Assembly (NCBI GenBank): GCA_904374465.1
Contig: CAJFFY010000013.1
Location: 30,040 to 94,039, forward strand
Direction: 5' to 3'
From: an uncultured Subdoligranulum sp.
Lineage (GTDB): Bacteria > Bacillota > Clostridia > Oscillospirales > Ruminococcaceae
Length of the DNA: 64,000 nucleotides
The position numbers and the translations under genes are program-made. The notes under the pieces are model-generated. The model was not told the DNA's origin. It did no database searches and saw only the letters and a list, made by a program, of their open reading frames with translations. Shown piece after piece: positions 24,601 to 34,205 of the stretch. Positions within the stretch are counted from its first letter, which is position 1; every line of letters starts with the position of its first letter.

Positions 24601-26436
24601 ATGATACGACTCTCTATCGAGACACCCGATCGCGCGCAGCAGGTCGTGGAAGACCTCTGCCGTGATATGGGGCACCGCATCGCCGCCAACCCGCCCGGCC
24701 TTTGCCCGGTGGATATGGCGCTGAACTTTTTGCGTCTCTGTCACGCCCAGACCTGCGGCAAATGTGTTCCCTGCCGCATCGGTCTGTCCCAGCTGGAAAC
24801 CCTGCTGGAAAGTGTCCTGGACCAGACCGCACCGGAGGGCACCATCGATCTAATTGAACAGACAGCGGCCGCCATTGTGGATTCCGCCGACTGCGCCATC
24901 GGCTACGAAGCCGCCGCCATGGTGCTGCAGGGGGTGCGTGGTTTCCGGGAAGATTACGAGGAGCACGCCCGCTACGGCCGCTGCATCTGCTCGCTGAAGC
25001 AGCCCGTCCCCTGTGTAACCGTCTGCCCAGCCCATGTGGACATTCCCGGGTACATTGCACTGATCCGCGAAAAACGGTACGACGACGCCATGGCGCTGAT
25101 CCGCAAGGACAACCCCTTCCCCCATGCCTGCGCCTATGTCTGTGAACACCCCTGCGAACGGCAGTGCCGGCGCCGGCTGGTGGACGATGCGGTCAACATC
25201 TGTGGATTGAAGCGCTTTGCCTCCGACCACACCATCGACGAAACGCCCCCTACCCCGGCGGCCGACACCGGCAAACGGGTGGCCATTATCGGCGGCGGCC
25301 CCAGCGGCCTGACCGCCGCCTACTACCTGCGGCTGATGGGACACCGCATCACGGTGTTTGAGCAGCGGGACAAGCTGGGCGGTATGCTGCGCTACGGCAT
25401 TCCCGATTATCGTCTGCCGCCCGAAGTGTTGCAGCGGGATCTGGACTACATTCTGGCCACCGGTATGGAAGTGCAGACCGGCGTCTGTGTGGGCAAGGAC
25501 ATCCAACTGGCCGACCTGAAAAATCAGTATGATGCCCTGTACATTGCCATCGGTGCCCATGCGGACAAAAAGCTGGGCCTGGAAGGCGAAGACAGTAAGA
25601 ATGTGCTTTCTGCCGTGGAGTTTTTGCGCAACTGCGGCGAAGGCAACGCCCCCGACTTCACCGGCAAGCGAATTGTGGTCATTGGCGGCGGCAACGTGAG
25701 CATGGATGCCACCCGCACTTCCATCCGGCTGGGTGCCGAGAGCGTCACCTGCGTTTATCGCCGCCGGGTGGATGATATGACCGCCCTGCCCGAGGAGATT
25801 GAGGATGCACTGGCCGAAGGCTGCCAGATCCTTCCGCTGCAGGCCCCCGATCACATCGAAGCCAACGAGAACGGCGAAGTCTGTGCCCTGTGGACCCGGC
25901 CGCAGATCATCGGCGGCTACGGACGGGACGGCCGTCCTGCCCCCCACAACGCCAAACAGCGGGAATTCCGCATTCCCTGCGATTATCTGATCATCGCCAT
26001 CGGCCAGCGTATCGAGTCCGATGAATTCGAGAAGGTGGGCATTGGCACCAGCCATGGCGCCCTGAAGGCGGACCTCTCCGGTTACGTTCCCGGCACCCCC
26101 AACGTCTTTGCGGGCGGGGATGCGGTGACCGGCCCTGCCACCGTCATCCGTGCCGTGGCGGCCGGCAAGGTCAGCGCTGCCAACATCGACAGCTTCCTGG
26201 GCTTCGCCCATACCATCGGCACCGATGTGAAAATTCCGCCGGCCAAGCTTTCCAACACACCTCCCTGCGGACGGGTACAGCTGAAAAGCCGCAACCCCAT
26301 GGAAGCCCGCTGCGACTTCCAGCTGGCCAGTTGCGGCATGACCGAGGAGGAGGCTATGCAGGAAGCCAGCCGCTGCCTGCGCTGTGACCACTTCGGATAC
26401 GGTATTTTCAAAGGAGGGAGGACGACCCAATGGTAA
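24601..26436 (+). CDS. GltD-like NAD(P)H flavoprotein with NuoF-type iron-sulfur domain
   Basis: 611 aa. Residues 1-110 resemble the C-terminal Fe-S domain of NuoF/HydB: CGKCVPC at 52-58 and a fourth Cys near 98. Next comes a GltD-type Cys-rich segment (PCVTVCPAHVDIPGYI; ACAYVCEHPCERQC). An FAD site (IIGGGPSGLTAAYYLRLMG near 221) and a second dinucleotide site (VVIGGGNVSMDATR near 361) follow, closing with FAGGDAVTGPATVIRAVAAG and a final CxxC. It overlaps hydA by 7 nt, so it very likely passes electrons between NAD(P)H and the hydrogenase. No separate FMN (NuoF) domain or NuoE-like gene is present. Confidence 0.85.
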   Translation: MIRLSIETPDRAQQVVEDLCRDMGHRIAANPPGLCPVDMALNFLRLCHAQTCGKCVPCRIGLSQLETLLESVLDQTAPEGTIDLIEQTAAAIVDSADCAIGYEAAAMVLQGVRGFREDYEEHARYGRCICSLKQPVPCVTVCPAHVDIPGYIALIREKRYDDAMALIRKDNPFPHACAYVCEHPCERQCRRRLVDDAVNICGLKRFASDHTIDETPPTPAADTGKRVAIIGGGPSGLTAAYYLRLMGHRITVFEQRDKLGGMLRYGIPDYRLPPEVLQRDLDYILATGMEVQTGVCVGKDIQLADLKNQYDALYIAIGAHADKKLGLEGEDSKNVLSAVEFLRNCGEGNAPDFTGKRIVVIGGGNVSMDATRTSIRLGAESVTCVYRRRVDDMTALPEEIEDALAEGCQILPLQAPDHIEANENGEVCALWTRPQIIGGYGRDGRPAPHNAKQREFRIPCDYLIIAIGQRIESDEFEKVGIGTSHGALKADLSGYVPGTPNVFAGGDAVTGPATVIRAVAAGKVSAANIDSFLGFAHTIGTDVKIPPAKLSNTPPCGRVQLKSRNPMEARCDFQLASCGMTEEEAMQEASRCLRCDHFGYGIFKGGRTTQW

Positions 26437-28187
26437 ACGTTACCGTCAACGGCATGGCCGTGCAGGTACCGGAGGGTACCACCATCCTGAATGCCGCCAA
26501 GGCTGCCGGCGTGGAAATTCCCCACCTGTGCTATCTGAAAGACCTGAACGAGATCGGTGCCTGCCGGGTATGCTGTGTGGAAATTGAGGGTGAACGGAAT
26601 CTGGTTCCCAGCTGCAACAACCCGGTCTTTGAGGGGATGGCCATCCGCACCAACACCGACCGGGTGCGCCGTACCCGCCGCATCAACGTGGAACTGATCC
26701 TGAGCCAGCACGACTGCCATTGCGCTACCTGTCTGCGCAGCGGCAACTGCCACCTGCAAAGCGTGGCCAACGACCTGGGTATTCTGGAAAACCCCTACCC
26801 CTTCGATCTGGTGACCGGCGCCCGGGCTCAGTGGCCGCGGGACTTTCCCCTTTACCGGGACACCAACAAATGCATCAAATGCATGCGCTGCATCCAGGTC
26901 TGTGACAAGGTGCAGGGCGTCCATGTCTGGGATCTGTCCGGCACCGGCAGCCGCACCCGGGTGGATGTGAGCGGAAACCGCCGTATCAAGGAAAGCGACT
27001 GCGCCCTGTGCGGCCAGTGCATCACCCACTGCCCCACCGGCGCTTTGCGGGAACGCAACGACACCCAGCGCGCCTTCGACGCCATCGCCGACCCGGACAA
27101 AATCACCGTGGTGCAGATCGCCCCCGCCGTGCGTACCGCCTGGGGAGAAAACCTGGACCTGACCCCCGAGCAGGCCAGTGTCCACCGCATGGTGGCGGCC
27201 TTGCGGCGGTTGGGATTTGACTACGTGTTCGACACTTCCTTCAGCGCCGACCTGACCATCATGGAGGAGGGGACCGAATTTCTGCACCGGTACCAGGCGG
27301 GTCAGACCCGGGATCTGCCCATGTTCACCAGCTGCTGCCCGGGTTGGGTGCGCTACCTGAAGAGCCATTACCCCCAGTGGACCGACCGGCTTTCCACCGC
27401 CAAGAGTCCCCAGCAGATGTTCGGCGCAGTGGCCAAAAACTATTTTGCCCAGAAGCTGGGCGTTTCCCCCGACCGGCTGTACTGTGTATCCATCATGCCC
27501 TGCATTGCCAAAAAGCAGGAGTGTGACCTGCTCACCATGAAGACGGAGGCCGGACAGGATGTAGATCTGGTACTGACCACCCGGGAGCTGGTGCGCATGA
27601 TCCGTGCCGAGCATCTGCACCCCGAAACCCTGCCCGAGGAAGCCTTTGATTCCCCGCTGGGCACCTTTACCGGTGCCGGGGTAATCTTCGGTGTCACGGG
27701 CGGCGTCATGGAGGCCGCCCTGCGCAGTGCCTACTACCTGGTCAACGGAAAGAATCCCAAGCCGGAAGCCTTCACCGCCGTGCGGGGCACGCCTTATGTC
27801 CAGGGCTGGACCGAAGCGGAATTCGACCTGGGCGGCGGTGCCATGGTACGCACCGCCGTGGTCAACGGCCTGGGCAACACCCACCGCCTGCTGGAAGCCC
27901 TGGCAGCCGGCAAAGTGCACTACGATTTCGTGGAGGTCATGGCCTGCCCGGGCGGTTGCGCCGGCGGCGGCGGTCAGCCCCAGAACCGGGACGACGAGGA
28001 GCGGGCCGCCCAGCGCGGTCAGCGCCTGTACGCGCTGGATAAGTGCAGCACCCTGCGTTTCAGTCACGAAAACCCCGAGATTCAAACCCTCTACCGCGAC
28101 GCGCTGGGAGAACCCGGCAGTGAGCGGGCCGAAGCCTGGCTGCACACCGACCACCACGGTTGGGAGATGCCCCAAAGCCCGCTGTAA
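26430..28187 (+). CDS. hydA: [FeFe]-hydrogenase, group A catalytic subunit
   Basis: 585 aa. AAGGAGG precedes the ATG at 26430. From the N-terminus: a plant-type [2Fe-2S] ferredoxin fold (CYLKDLNEIGACRVCCVEIEG...C), the His-Cys3 cluster (HDCHCATCLRSGNC), two [4Fe-4S] motifs (CIKCMRCIQVCD, CALCGQCITHCPTG), then the H-cluster domain with all three signatures: FTSCCPGWVRY, MPCIAKKQE and EVMACPGGCAGGGGQP. It should be active in H2 evolution or uptake. Maturases HydEFG are not in the window. The partner is the GltD-like flavoprotein. Confidence 0.95.
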   Translation: MVNVTVNGMAVQVPEGTTILNAAKAAGVEIPHLCYLKDLNEIGACRVCCVEIEGERNLVPSCNNPVFEGMAIRTNTDRVRRTRRINVELILSQHDCHCATCLRSGNCHLQSVANDLGILENPYPFDLVTGARAQWPRDFPLYRDTNKCIKCMRCIQVCDKVQGVHVWDLSGTGSRTRVDVSGNRRIKESDCALCGQCITHCPTGALRERNDTQRAFDAIADPDKITVVQIAPAVRTAWGENLDLTPEQASVHRMVAALRRLGFDYVFDTSFSADLTIMEEGTEFLHRYQAGQTRDLPMFTSCCPGWVRYLKSHYPQWTDRLSTAKSPQQMFGAVAKNYFAQKLGVSPDRLYCVSIMPCIAKKQECDLLTMKTEAGQDVDLVLTTRELVRMIRAEHLHPETLPEEAFDSPLGTFTGAGVIFGVTGGVMEAALRSAYYLVNGKNPKPEAFTAVRGTPYVQGWTEAEFDLGGGAMVRTAVVNGLGNTHRLLEALAAGKVHYDFVEVMACPGGCAGGGGQPQNRDDEERAAQRGQRLYALDKCSTLRFSHENPEIQTLYRDALGEPGSERAEAWLHTDHHGWEMPQSPL

Positions 28188-28199
28188 TTCAACAAGCCA

Positions 28200-28233
28200 A
28201 AAGCCGTCCGGCATAAGCCGGGCGGCTTTTTCG
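28200..28233. terminator. Terminator between hydA and the Clp ATPase
   Basis: AAAGCCGTCCGG / CCGGGCGGCTTTTT stem-loop with T run, 12 nt after the hydA stop; the A-rich left flank could also serve the opposing gene. Confidence 0.85.
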
Positions 28234-28236
28234 GGA

Positions 28237-30513
28237 TTATACGCAGGTAGCCAGGTCACTCTCCTGCAGGATGATTCGCCCGTCGGCGGCATCGGCGGTG
28301 TAGACGGTCCCGGCCCGGGCCGTCCCCGCCGCAATGCGGTCGGCCAGCGCCTGTTCCACAGCCCGGCTGACGGTGCGCCGCAATTCCCGTGCCCCGTAGG
28401 GCGGCACCTTCTCCCCTGCCAGCATGCGCGCCGCGGCCGTCGTGTGATGCAGCGTGTACCCCTGCCGGGCAGCCCGTTCCTCCAGCTCGCAGAGCAATCG
28501 GTCGGCAATGGCCGCCAGCTGCTGGGGACCCAGCGGTTCAAACAGTACCACCTCGTCCAGGCGCCCCATCAGTTCCGGACGGAAAAACTCCTTGGCTTCC
28601 TGAATGGCCTGCTTGCCCCGCCGGGCAGTCTCGCCTTCTGCGGCGCCGAAGCCCATGGGTGCGGTCTGCCCGCTGAGGCAGCGTGCCCCCAGGTTGGAGG
28701 TGAGCAGGATGATGGTGTTGGAGAAATCCGCCTTTCGCCCCTGGGAATCGGTCAGGCTGCCGTCCTCCAGGATCTGAAGCAGCAGATTCTGGATGTCCCC
28801 GTGGGCTTTTTCGATTTCGTCAAACAGAACCACACTGTAGGGGCGGCGGCGCACCGCTTCGGTGAGCTGACCACCCTCATCGTGTCCCACATAGCCCGGA
28901 GGGGCACCGATCAGCCGGGCCACTGTGTGCCGCTCCATATATTCCGACATGTCAAACCGCAGCAGGGCTTTTTCGCTGCCGAACCAGCACTTGGCCAGCG
29001 TGCGGGCCAGCTGGGTTTTGCCCACACCGGTGGGCCCCAGAAAGAGCATGGCACCGATGGGACGTCCGCCTTCCCGCAAGCCGGTGCGGCTGCGCCGGAT
29101 GGCTGCCGCCACCGCTGCTACCGCTTTGGGCTGACCGATGACTTCCGCAGCCAGACGACTTTCCAGGTTGGCCAGACGTTCCCGTTCGGCCTCCCCCACC
29201 CGTTCGGCCGGCACTCCGCTGGCCTTGCTGACCACCCGGGCAATATCGGCGGGCTTCAATGCGACCCTGCCTTCTCCCGTTTCGCCTCCTGAAATCCGCG
29301 CGGCGGCAGCGGCTTCGTCCAACAGGTCGATGGCCTTGTCCGGAAGATACCGTCCCGGCAGATACCGCACGCTGAGTTCCACCGCCGCATGGATGGCCTC
29401 GGCGGGGATGGCCACTCCATGGTACCGCTCATAACGGGGCATCAGCCCCCGCAGGATGGTCTCGGCATCGGCAGGGTTGGGTTCTTCCACCATCACTTTG
29501 CCGAAGCGACGCTCCAACGCTGAGTCCTTCTGGATGGTCTTGCGGTATTCCTCCACGGTGGTGGCACCGATGAGTTGAATCTCGCCCCTGGCCAGCATCG
29601 GTTTCAGGATGCTGGCAGCATCGATGGCCCCTTCCGCCGCACCGGCGCCGGCGATGACGTGGATTTCGTCAATGAACAGGATGGTACTGCCGTCCCGGTA
29701 CAGTTCTTCCAGCAGGTTTTTGAACCGCTCCTCAAAATCACCCCGATATTTGGTGCCCGCCACCATGGACGCCATATCCAGCGCCAACACCCGCTTGTTG
29801 CGCAGCGCCGGTGTCACCTGCCCCGACGCAATGCGCTGGGCCAACGCCTCGGCCAGTGCACTTTTGCCCACACCGGGCTCACCCAACAGACAGGGGTTGT
29901 TTTTCTGCCGCCGGCAAAGGATTTCAATCATCCGTTCCAGTTCGGTATCCCGGCAGAGCACCGGGTCCAGACGCCCTTCCTGGGCCAGCCGGGTCAGGTC
30001 CCGGCCATACTTTTCGCTGGGTTTACCGCCACGGGTCGCGGCCATCCGCGGCTGGGCCGGCAGCACCATCTGCCCGGAAAGTTGCCGACATTCCCGCGCC
30101 GCCTGGGGTACTTCGATGCCCAAAGAGGCCAGCCACACGCTGGCCGTACAGGCCGAGTCCTCCAGCATGGCACACAGCAGGTGCTCGTTTTCCGCCTTGG
30201 CGGCGCTGGCCGCATGGGCGCCCAGCACGGCAAATTCCATGGCTTTGCGGGTTTCCGGTGCCAGATCGTTCTTGTGCAGGCTGCGCGGTTGGCCTGTGCA
30301 GCAGCGTGCCCGCACACACCCCCGCAATGCCGATTCGGTCACCCGTTTGCGGCGCAAAAAATCCGCCGCAGGTCCCCGGGCTGTCTGCAGCATGGCCAGC
30401 AACAGATGGCCGGTGTCTGCGGCGGCACAGCCCTGTTGCCCGGCCAGTACCACCGCCGTGTGCAGCGTGCAGGCTGCCCCGTAGGAAAATCCTTTATAAA
30501 AATGAAACAGCAT
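28237..30513 (-). CDS. Clp protease ATPase subunit (ClpA/ClpC-like, no middle domain)
   Basis: 758 aa. GGGAGG precedes the ATG. An N-terminal double Clp-N repeat (about 1-150) is followed by two AAA+ domains: Walker A GEPGVGKSALAEAL and GPTGVGKTQLARTL, Walker B ILFIDEIHVIAG and VVLFDEIEKAH. The coiled UVR middle domain of ClpC is absent: the first AAA domain passes straight to VVSKASGVPAERVGE. An MGF tripeptide near residue 620 could be the ClpP-docking loop. It unfolds substrates for ClpP; neither clpP nor clpS is nearby, and no CtsR-type repeat was seen upstream. Confidence 0.88.
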   Translation of the reverse strand: MLFHFYKGFSYGAACTLHTAVVLAGQQGCAAADTGHLLLAMLQTARGPAADFLRRKRVTESALRGCVRARCCTGQPRSLHKNDLAPETRKAMEFAVLGAHAASAAKAENEHLLCAMLEDSACTASVWLASLGIEVPQAARECRQLSGQMVLPAQPRMAATRGGKPSEKYGRDLTRLAQEGRLDPVLCRDTELERMIEILCRRQKNNPCLLGEPGVGKSALAEALAQRIASGQVTPALRNKRVLALDMASMVAGTKYRGDFEERFKNLLEELYRDGSTILFIDEIHVIAGAGAAEGAIDAASILKPMLARGEIQLIGATTVEEYRKTIQKDSALERRFGKVMVEEPNPADAETILRGLMPRYERYHGVAIPAEAIHAAVELSVRYLPGRYLPDKAIDLLDEAAAAARISGGETGEGRVALKPADIARVVSKASGVPAERVGEAERERLANLESRLAAEVIGQPKAVAAVAAAIRRSRTGLREGGRPIGAMLFLGPTGVGKTQLARTLAKCWFGSEKALLRFDMSEYMERHTVARLIGAPPGYVGHDEGGQLTEAVRRRPYSVVLFDEIEKAHGDIQNLLLQILEDGSLTDSQGRKADFSNTIILLTSNLGARCLSGQTAPMGFGAAEGETARRGKQAIQEAKEFFRPELMGRLDEVVLFEPLGPQQLAAIADRLLCELEERAARQGYTLHHTTAAARMLAGEKVPPYGARELRRTVSRAVEQALADRIAAGTARAGTVYTADAADGRIILQESDLATCV

Positions 30514-30594
30514 CCCAGTGCCTCCCGATTTGGTCTTATAGCAAGTATAGGCGTTTGCGGCGTAAATAATCCTCGAATCCAGGCCAATCCTGCC

Positions 30595-30623
30595 ATGACA
30601 AATGCAAGACAGTGTGCTATACT
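30595..30623 (+). promoter_or_regulatory. Promoter of the ABC exporter genes
   Basis: ATGACA (30595-30600), 17-bp spacer, TATACT (30618-30623), 45 bp before the first ABC gene. The 154-bp gap to the divergent Clp gene also holds that gene's unassigned promoter. Confidence 0.7.
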
Positions 30624-30667
30624 AAAAAACGTGACACAAAAGATTGACAAACGAGGTGTGATGTCCC

Positions 30668-32407
30668 ATGCACAAACTGTTGCGCTACCTGCGGGGCTAT
30701 GAAAAACAAGCCTTGCTGGCGCCACTTTTCAAGATGCTGGAAGCCTGTTTCGAGTTGTTCGTCCCCCTTGTGGTGGCCAGCATCATCGACACCGGCATCA
30801 AAAACAGCGACGCCGTTTTCATCTGGCAGCGCTGCGGTTTGCTGGTATTGCTGGCCGTCATCGGTTTGACCTGCAGCCTGACGGCCCAGTATTTTTCTGC
30901 CAGGGCGGCGCTGGGGTTCGGAACAGCCCTGCGTAAAGACCTGTTCCGCCACATCGACACCTTGAGCTACAGTGAGCTGGACGGCATCGGCACCCCCACG
31001 CTGGTCACCCGGATGACCAGCGATATCAACCAGGTGCAAAACGGCGTCAACCTGACGCTGCGTTTGCTGCTCCGGTCCCCGTTCATCGTGGTGGGTGCGC
31101 TGATCATGGCCTTTTCCATCAGTCCCCGCCTGACCTTCCTGTTCCTGGCCGCCACCGCCATCATTTCGCTGATCATCTGGCTGATCATGCGCGCCACCGT
31201 GCCCATCTATCACCAGGCGCAGAACGGCCTGGACCGGGTCACCCTGCTGACCCGCGAGAATTACGTGGGTGCTCGCGTGGTCCGTGCCTTTGCCCGCCAG
31301 GCCGATGAGCTGGCCGCCTTTGTGGAGACCAACGACCACCTGAAGGCGATCCAGATCAAGGCCGGACGGATTTCCGCCCTGATGAATCCGCTGACCTACC
31401 TGGTGGTCAACCTGACCGTCATTGCTCTGCTGCTGTTGGGTGGCCGGGAGGTCAACACCGGCCGTCTGACCCAGGGCGAGGTCATTGCCCTGATCAACTA
31501 CATGAGCCAGATTCTGTTGAATCTGCTGCGGTTGGCCGACCTGGTCATCTCGGTAACCCGTGCCCTGGCCAGCGGCATGCGGGTGAACGAAATTCTGAAT
31601 ACCAAAACCTCCATGCCCGACCCGGCCTCCGGGGAGCTGGAGCCTGTGGACGGTGCCCCGGCAGTGGCCCTGGACCGGGTGAGTTTCACCTACCGCGGCG
31701 CCGGCGGTCCCAGCCTTTCCGAAGTTTCTTTCTCGGCCTTGCCGGGAGAAACCATCGGCGTGATCGGCGGCACCGGCAGCGGCAAGACCACCCTCATCGA
31801 CCTGGTGGCCCGTTTCTACGACGCCACCGAGGGCAGCGTGCACTTGTTTGGACGGGACGTGAAACAGTACAGTTTTGCCCAGCTGCGCCGGCTGATCGGC
31901 ATTGTACCCCAGCAGGCTATGCTGTTCACCGGCACCATCCGGGACAACATGCGCTGGGCCGCCCCCCACGCCACCGATGAGGAGATCTGGGCTGCCCTGG
32001 AGATTGCACAGGCCACCGACTTTGTGCGGAGCAAACCCGGCCAGCTGGACGAGCCGGTGGAAACCGCCGGGCGCAACTTCTCAGGCGGGCAGCGCCAGCG
32101 TCTGACCATTGCCCGTGCTCTGGTCCCCCGCCCCAGAATCCTGATTCTGGACGACAGTGCCTCCGCCCTGGACTTTGCCACCGATGCCGCCCTGCGCAAG
32201 GCACTGAAAGAGAAAACCCAGGGCATGACGGTGTTCATCGTCTCCCAGCGGGCTGCCAGCGTGCAGCGTGCCGACCACATTCTGGTGCTGGATGACGGCG
32301 CCCTGGTGGGTGATGCGCCCCACGCCCAGCTGTTGCGGCAGTGTGCCGTCTATAAGGAAATCTGCCTGAGCCAGTTGAGCAAGGAGGAGGTGGCGAAAAC
32401 GCTATGA
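30668..32407 (+). CDS. ABC exporter half-transporter with degenerate ATP site
   Basis: 579 aa: six-helix exporter membrane domain (1-310) and ATPase domain. Walker A is GGTGSGKTTL and the signature FSGGQRQRL, but Walker B reads LILDDSASALD (Asp in place of the catalytic Glu) and the H-loop is VSQRAAS (Gln in place of His). This is the noncatalytic half of heterodimeric exporters of the TM287/288, LmrCD and BmrCD type. It overlaps the next gene by 4 nt, its obvious partner. Substrate unknown, possibly drugs or lipids. Confidence 0.9.
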   Translation: MHKLLRYLRGYEKQALLAPLFKMLEACFELFVPLVVASIIDTGIKNSDAVFIWQRCGLLVLLAVIGLTCSLTAQYFSARAALGFGTALRKDLFRHIDTLSYSELDGIGTPTLVTRMTSDINQVQNGVNLTLRLLLRSPFIVVGALIMAFSISPRLTFLFLAATAIISLIIWLIMRATVPIYHQAQNGLDRVTLLTRENYVGARVVRAFARQADELAAFVETNDHLKAIQIKAGRISALMNPLTYLVVNLTVIALLLLGGREVNTGRLTQGEVIALINYMSQILLNLLRLADLVISVTRALASGMRVNEILNTKTSMPDPASGELEPVDGAPAVALDRVSFTYRGAGGPSLSEVSFSALPGETIGVIGGTGSGKTTLIDLVARFYDATEGSVHLFGRDVKQYSFAQLRRLIGIVPQQAMLFTGTIRDNMRWAAPHATDEEIWAALEIAQATDFVRSKPGQLDEPVETAGRNFSGGQRQRLTIARALVPRPRILILDDSASALDFATDAALRKALKEKTQGMTVFIVSQRAASVQRADHILVLDDGALVGDAPHAQLLRQCAVYKEICLSQLSKEEVAKTL

Positions 32408-34167
32408 GCAAACAAACCAAAAAAGCCAAGCTGAACCGTTCCACCATCCGCCGCGTGTTGTCGCTGATCCGTCCCTATGCAGGTTCGGTGGCGCTGACCC
32501 TTACCCTTGCCGTCATCACCGTCTTCACCACCCTGCTGGCACCGGTCATTTCCGGCAAAGCCGTGGACCTGATCCTGGGTCCCGGGCAGGTGGATTTTGC
32601 GGGTCTGGGCAAGCTGGCTCTGGCCATGGGTGCCACCATCGCCTGCACGGCGCTGGCCCAGTGGCTGATGAACGTGGTCAACAACCGGATCACCTTCCAG
32701 GTGGTGCGGGATATGCGTGTCAAAGCCTTTGAACAGCTGGAAATCCTGCCGCTGAAATACATGGATGCCCACCGTCCCGGTGATGCCATCAGCCGCATCA
32801 CCACCGATGTGGAGCAGTTCAGCGACGGCCTGTTGATGGGCTTTACCCAGTTGTTCACCGGTGTTTTGACCATCCTGGGAACCCTGGGCGTCATGATTTC
32901 CATCGACTGGCGTATTGCCCTGGTGGTGGTGGCCCTGACGCCGCTCTCCATCTTTGTGGCGCGCTTCATTGCCACCCACACCTATTCCATGTTCAAAGTG
33001 CAAAGCGAGACCCGCGCCGAGTTGACCAGCCTGGTGGAGGAACTGGTGGGCAACGAGCACCTGGTACGTGCTTTCGGCTACGAGAGCCGCGCCGAGGCCC
33101 GCTTTGACCGCATCAATCTGGATCTGCAAAAATGCGGGGTCCGGGCGGTCTTTTTCTCCTCCCTGACCAATCCCTGCACCCGATTTGTCAACGCCCTGGT
33201 CTATGCGGCGGTGGGGGTATTGGGCGCCTTTGCCGCCATTGCCGGCAGCCTGACGGTGGGCGAACTTTCGGTCTTTTTGAACTACGCCAACCAGTACACC
33301 AAACCCTTCAACGATATTTCCGACGTCATGACCGAACTGCAGAACGCACTGGCCTGCGCCCAACGGGTCTTCGATCTCATTGACGAAACGCCCATTGTCC
33401 CCGATGCCCCCCAGGCGGCGGTACTGCCCATGGGCGCCGGCAGCGTGGAATTCGAGCATGTGAAGTTCCGCTACGTGCCTGATGTGCCGCTGATTGAAGA
33501 TATGAACCTGCGGGTCTGGCCCGGCCAGCGCATCGCCCTGGTGGGGCCCACCGGCTGCGGAAAAACCACCCTGGTAAACCTGCTTATGCGGTTCTATGAG
33601 ATCAACGGCGGCTGCCTGAAGGTGGACGGTCATTCCATTGACACTGTCACCCGGGACAGCCTGCGGGCCAACCTGGGCATGGTGCTGCAGGAAACCTGGC
33701 TGAAAGCCGGAACCATCGCGGACAACATTGCCTACGGCAAGCCCGACGCCACCCGGGAAGAGATCATCGACGCGGCCAAACGGGCCCGCGCCCACAGCTT
33801 TATCTGCCGCCTGCCCAACGGATACGACACCGTGGTGGCCGAGGATGGCGGCAACATCAGTCAGGGGCAGCGGCAGCTGCTCTGCATCGCCCGGGTCATG
33901 CTGCGCCGCCCGCCCATCCTTATCCTGGATGAGGCCACTTCCAGCATCGACACCCGCACCGAAGTCCTGGTACAGGACGCCTTTGAGGAGTTGATGAAGG
34001 GCCGCACCAGCTTCATTGTGGCCCATCGCCTTTCCACCATCAAGAACGCTGACCAGATCCTTGTGATGAAGGCCGGCAATATCATTGAGCGCGGCACCCA
34101 TGAGGAACTGCTGGCCCAAGGCGGTTTCTACGCGCAACTGTACGAAAGCCAGTTTGCAAAAGCCTGA
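32404..34167 (+). CDS. ABC exporter half-transporter with canonical ATP site
   Basis: 587 aa: exporter membrane domain with six helices, then an ATPase with Walker A GPTGCGKTTLVNL, signature ISQGQRQLL, Walker B LILDEATSSID and H-loop VAHRLST. The catalytic Glu and switch His are intact, so it provides the hydrolysing site; its signature motif completes the site of the partner. Start codon overlaps the partner's stop (ATGA). Confidence 0.92.
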   Translation: MSKQTKKAKLNRSTIRRVLSLIRPYAGSVALTLTLAVITVFTTLLAPVISGKAVDLILGPGQVDFAGLGKLALAMGATIACTALAQWLMNVVNNRITFQVVRDMRVKAFEQLEILPLKYMDAHRPGDAISRITTDVEQFSDGLLMGFTQLFTGVLTILGTLGVMISIDWRIALVVVALTPLSIFVARFIATHTYSMFKVQSETRAELTSLVEELVGNEHLVRAFGYESRAEARFDRINLDLQKCGVRAVFFSSLTNPCTRFVNALVYAAVGVLGAFAAIAGSLTVGELSVFLNYANQYTKPFNDISDVMTELQNALACAQRVFDLIDETPIVPDAPQAAVLPMGAGSVEFEHVKFRYVPDVPLIEDMNLRVWPGQRIALVGPTGCGKTTLVNLLMRFYEINGGCLKVDGHSIDTVTRDSLRANLGMVLQETWLKAGTIADNIAYGKPDATREEIIDAAKRARAHSFICRLPNGYDTVVAEDGGNISQGQRQLLCIARVMLRRPPILILDEATSSIDTRTEVLVQDAFEELMKGRTSFIVAHRLSTIKNADQILVMKAGNIIERGTHEELLAQGGFYAQLYESQFAKA

Positions 34168-34205
34168 TCCCTTTGAAAATCACTGCCTAAGGAGTGTGTA
34201 TCTGT

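Noticed and set aside
26082..28541. An 819-codon minus-strand frame opposite the hydrogenase genes.
   Set aside because: It is antisense to intact hydA, whose cluster motifs leave no doubt about the coding strand.
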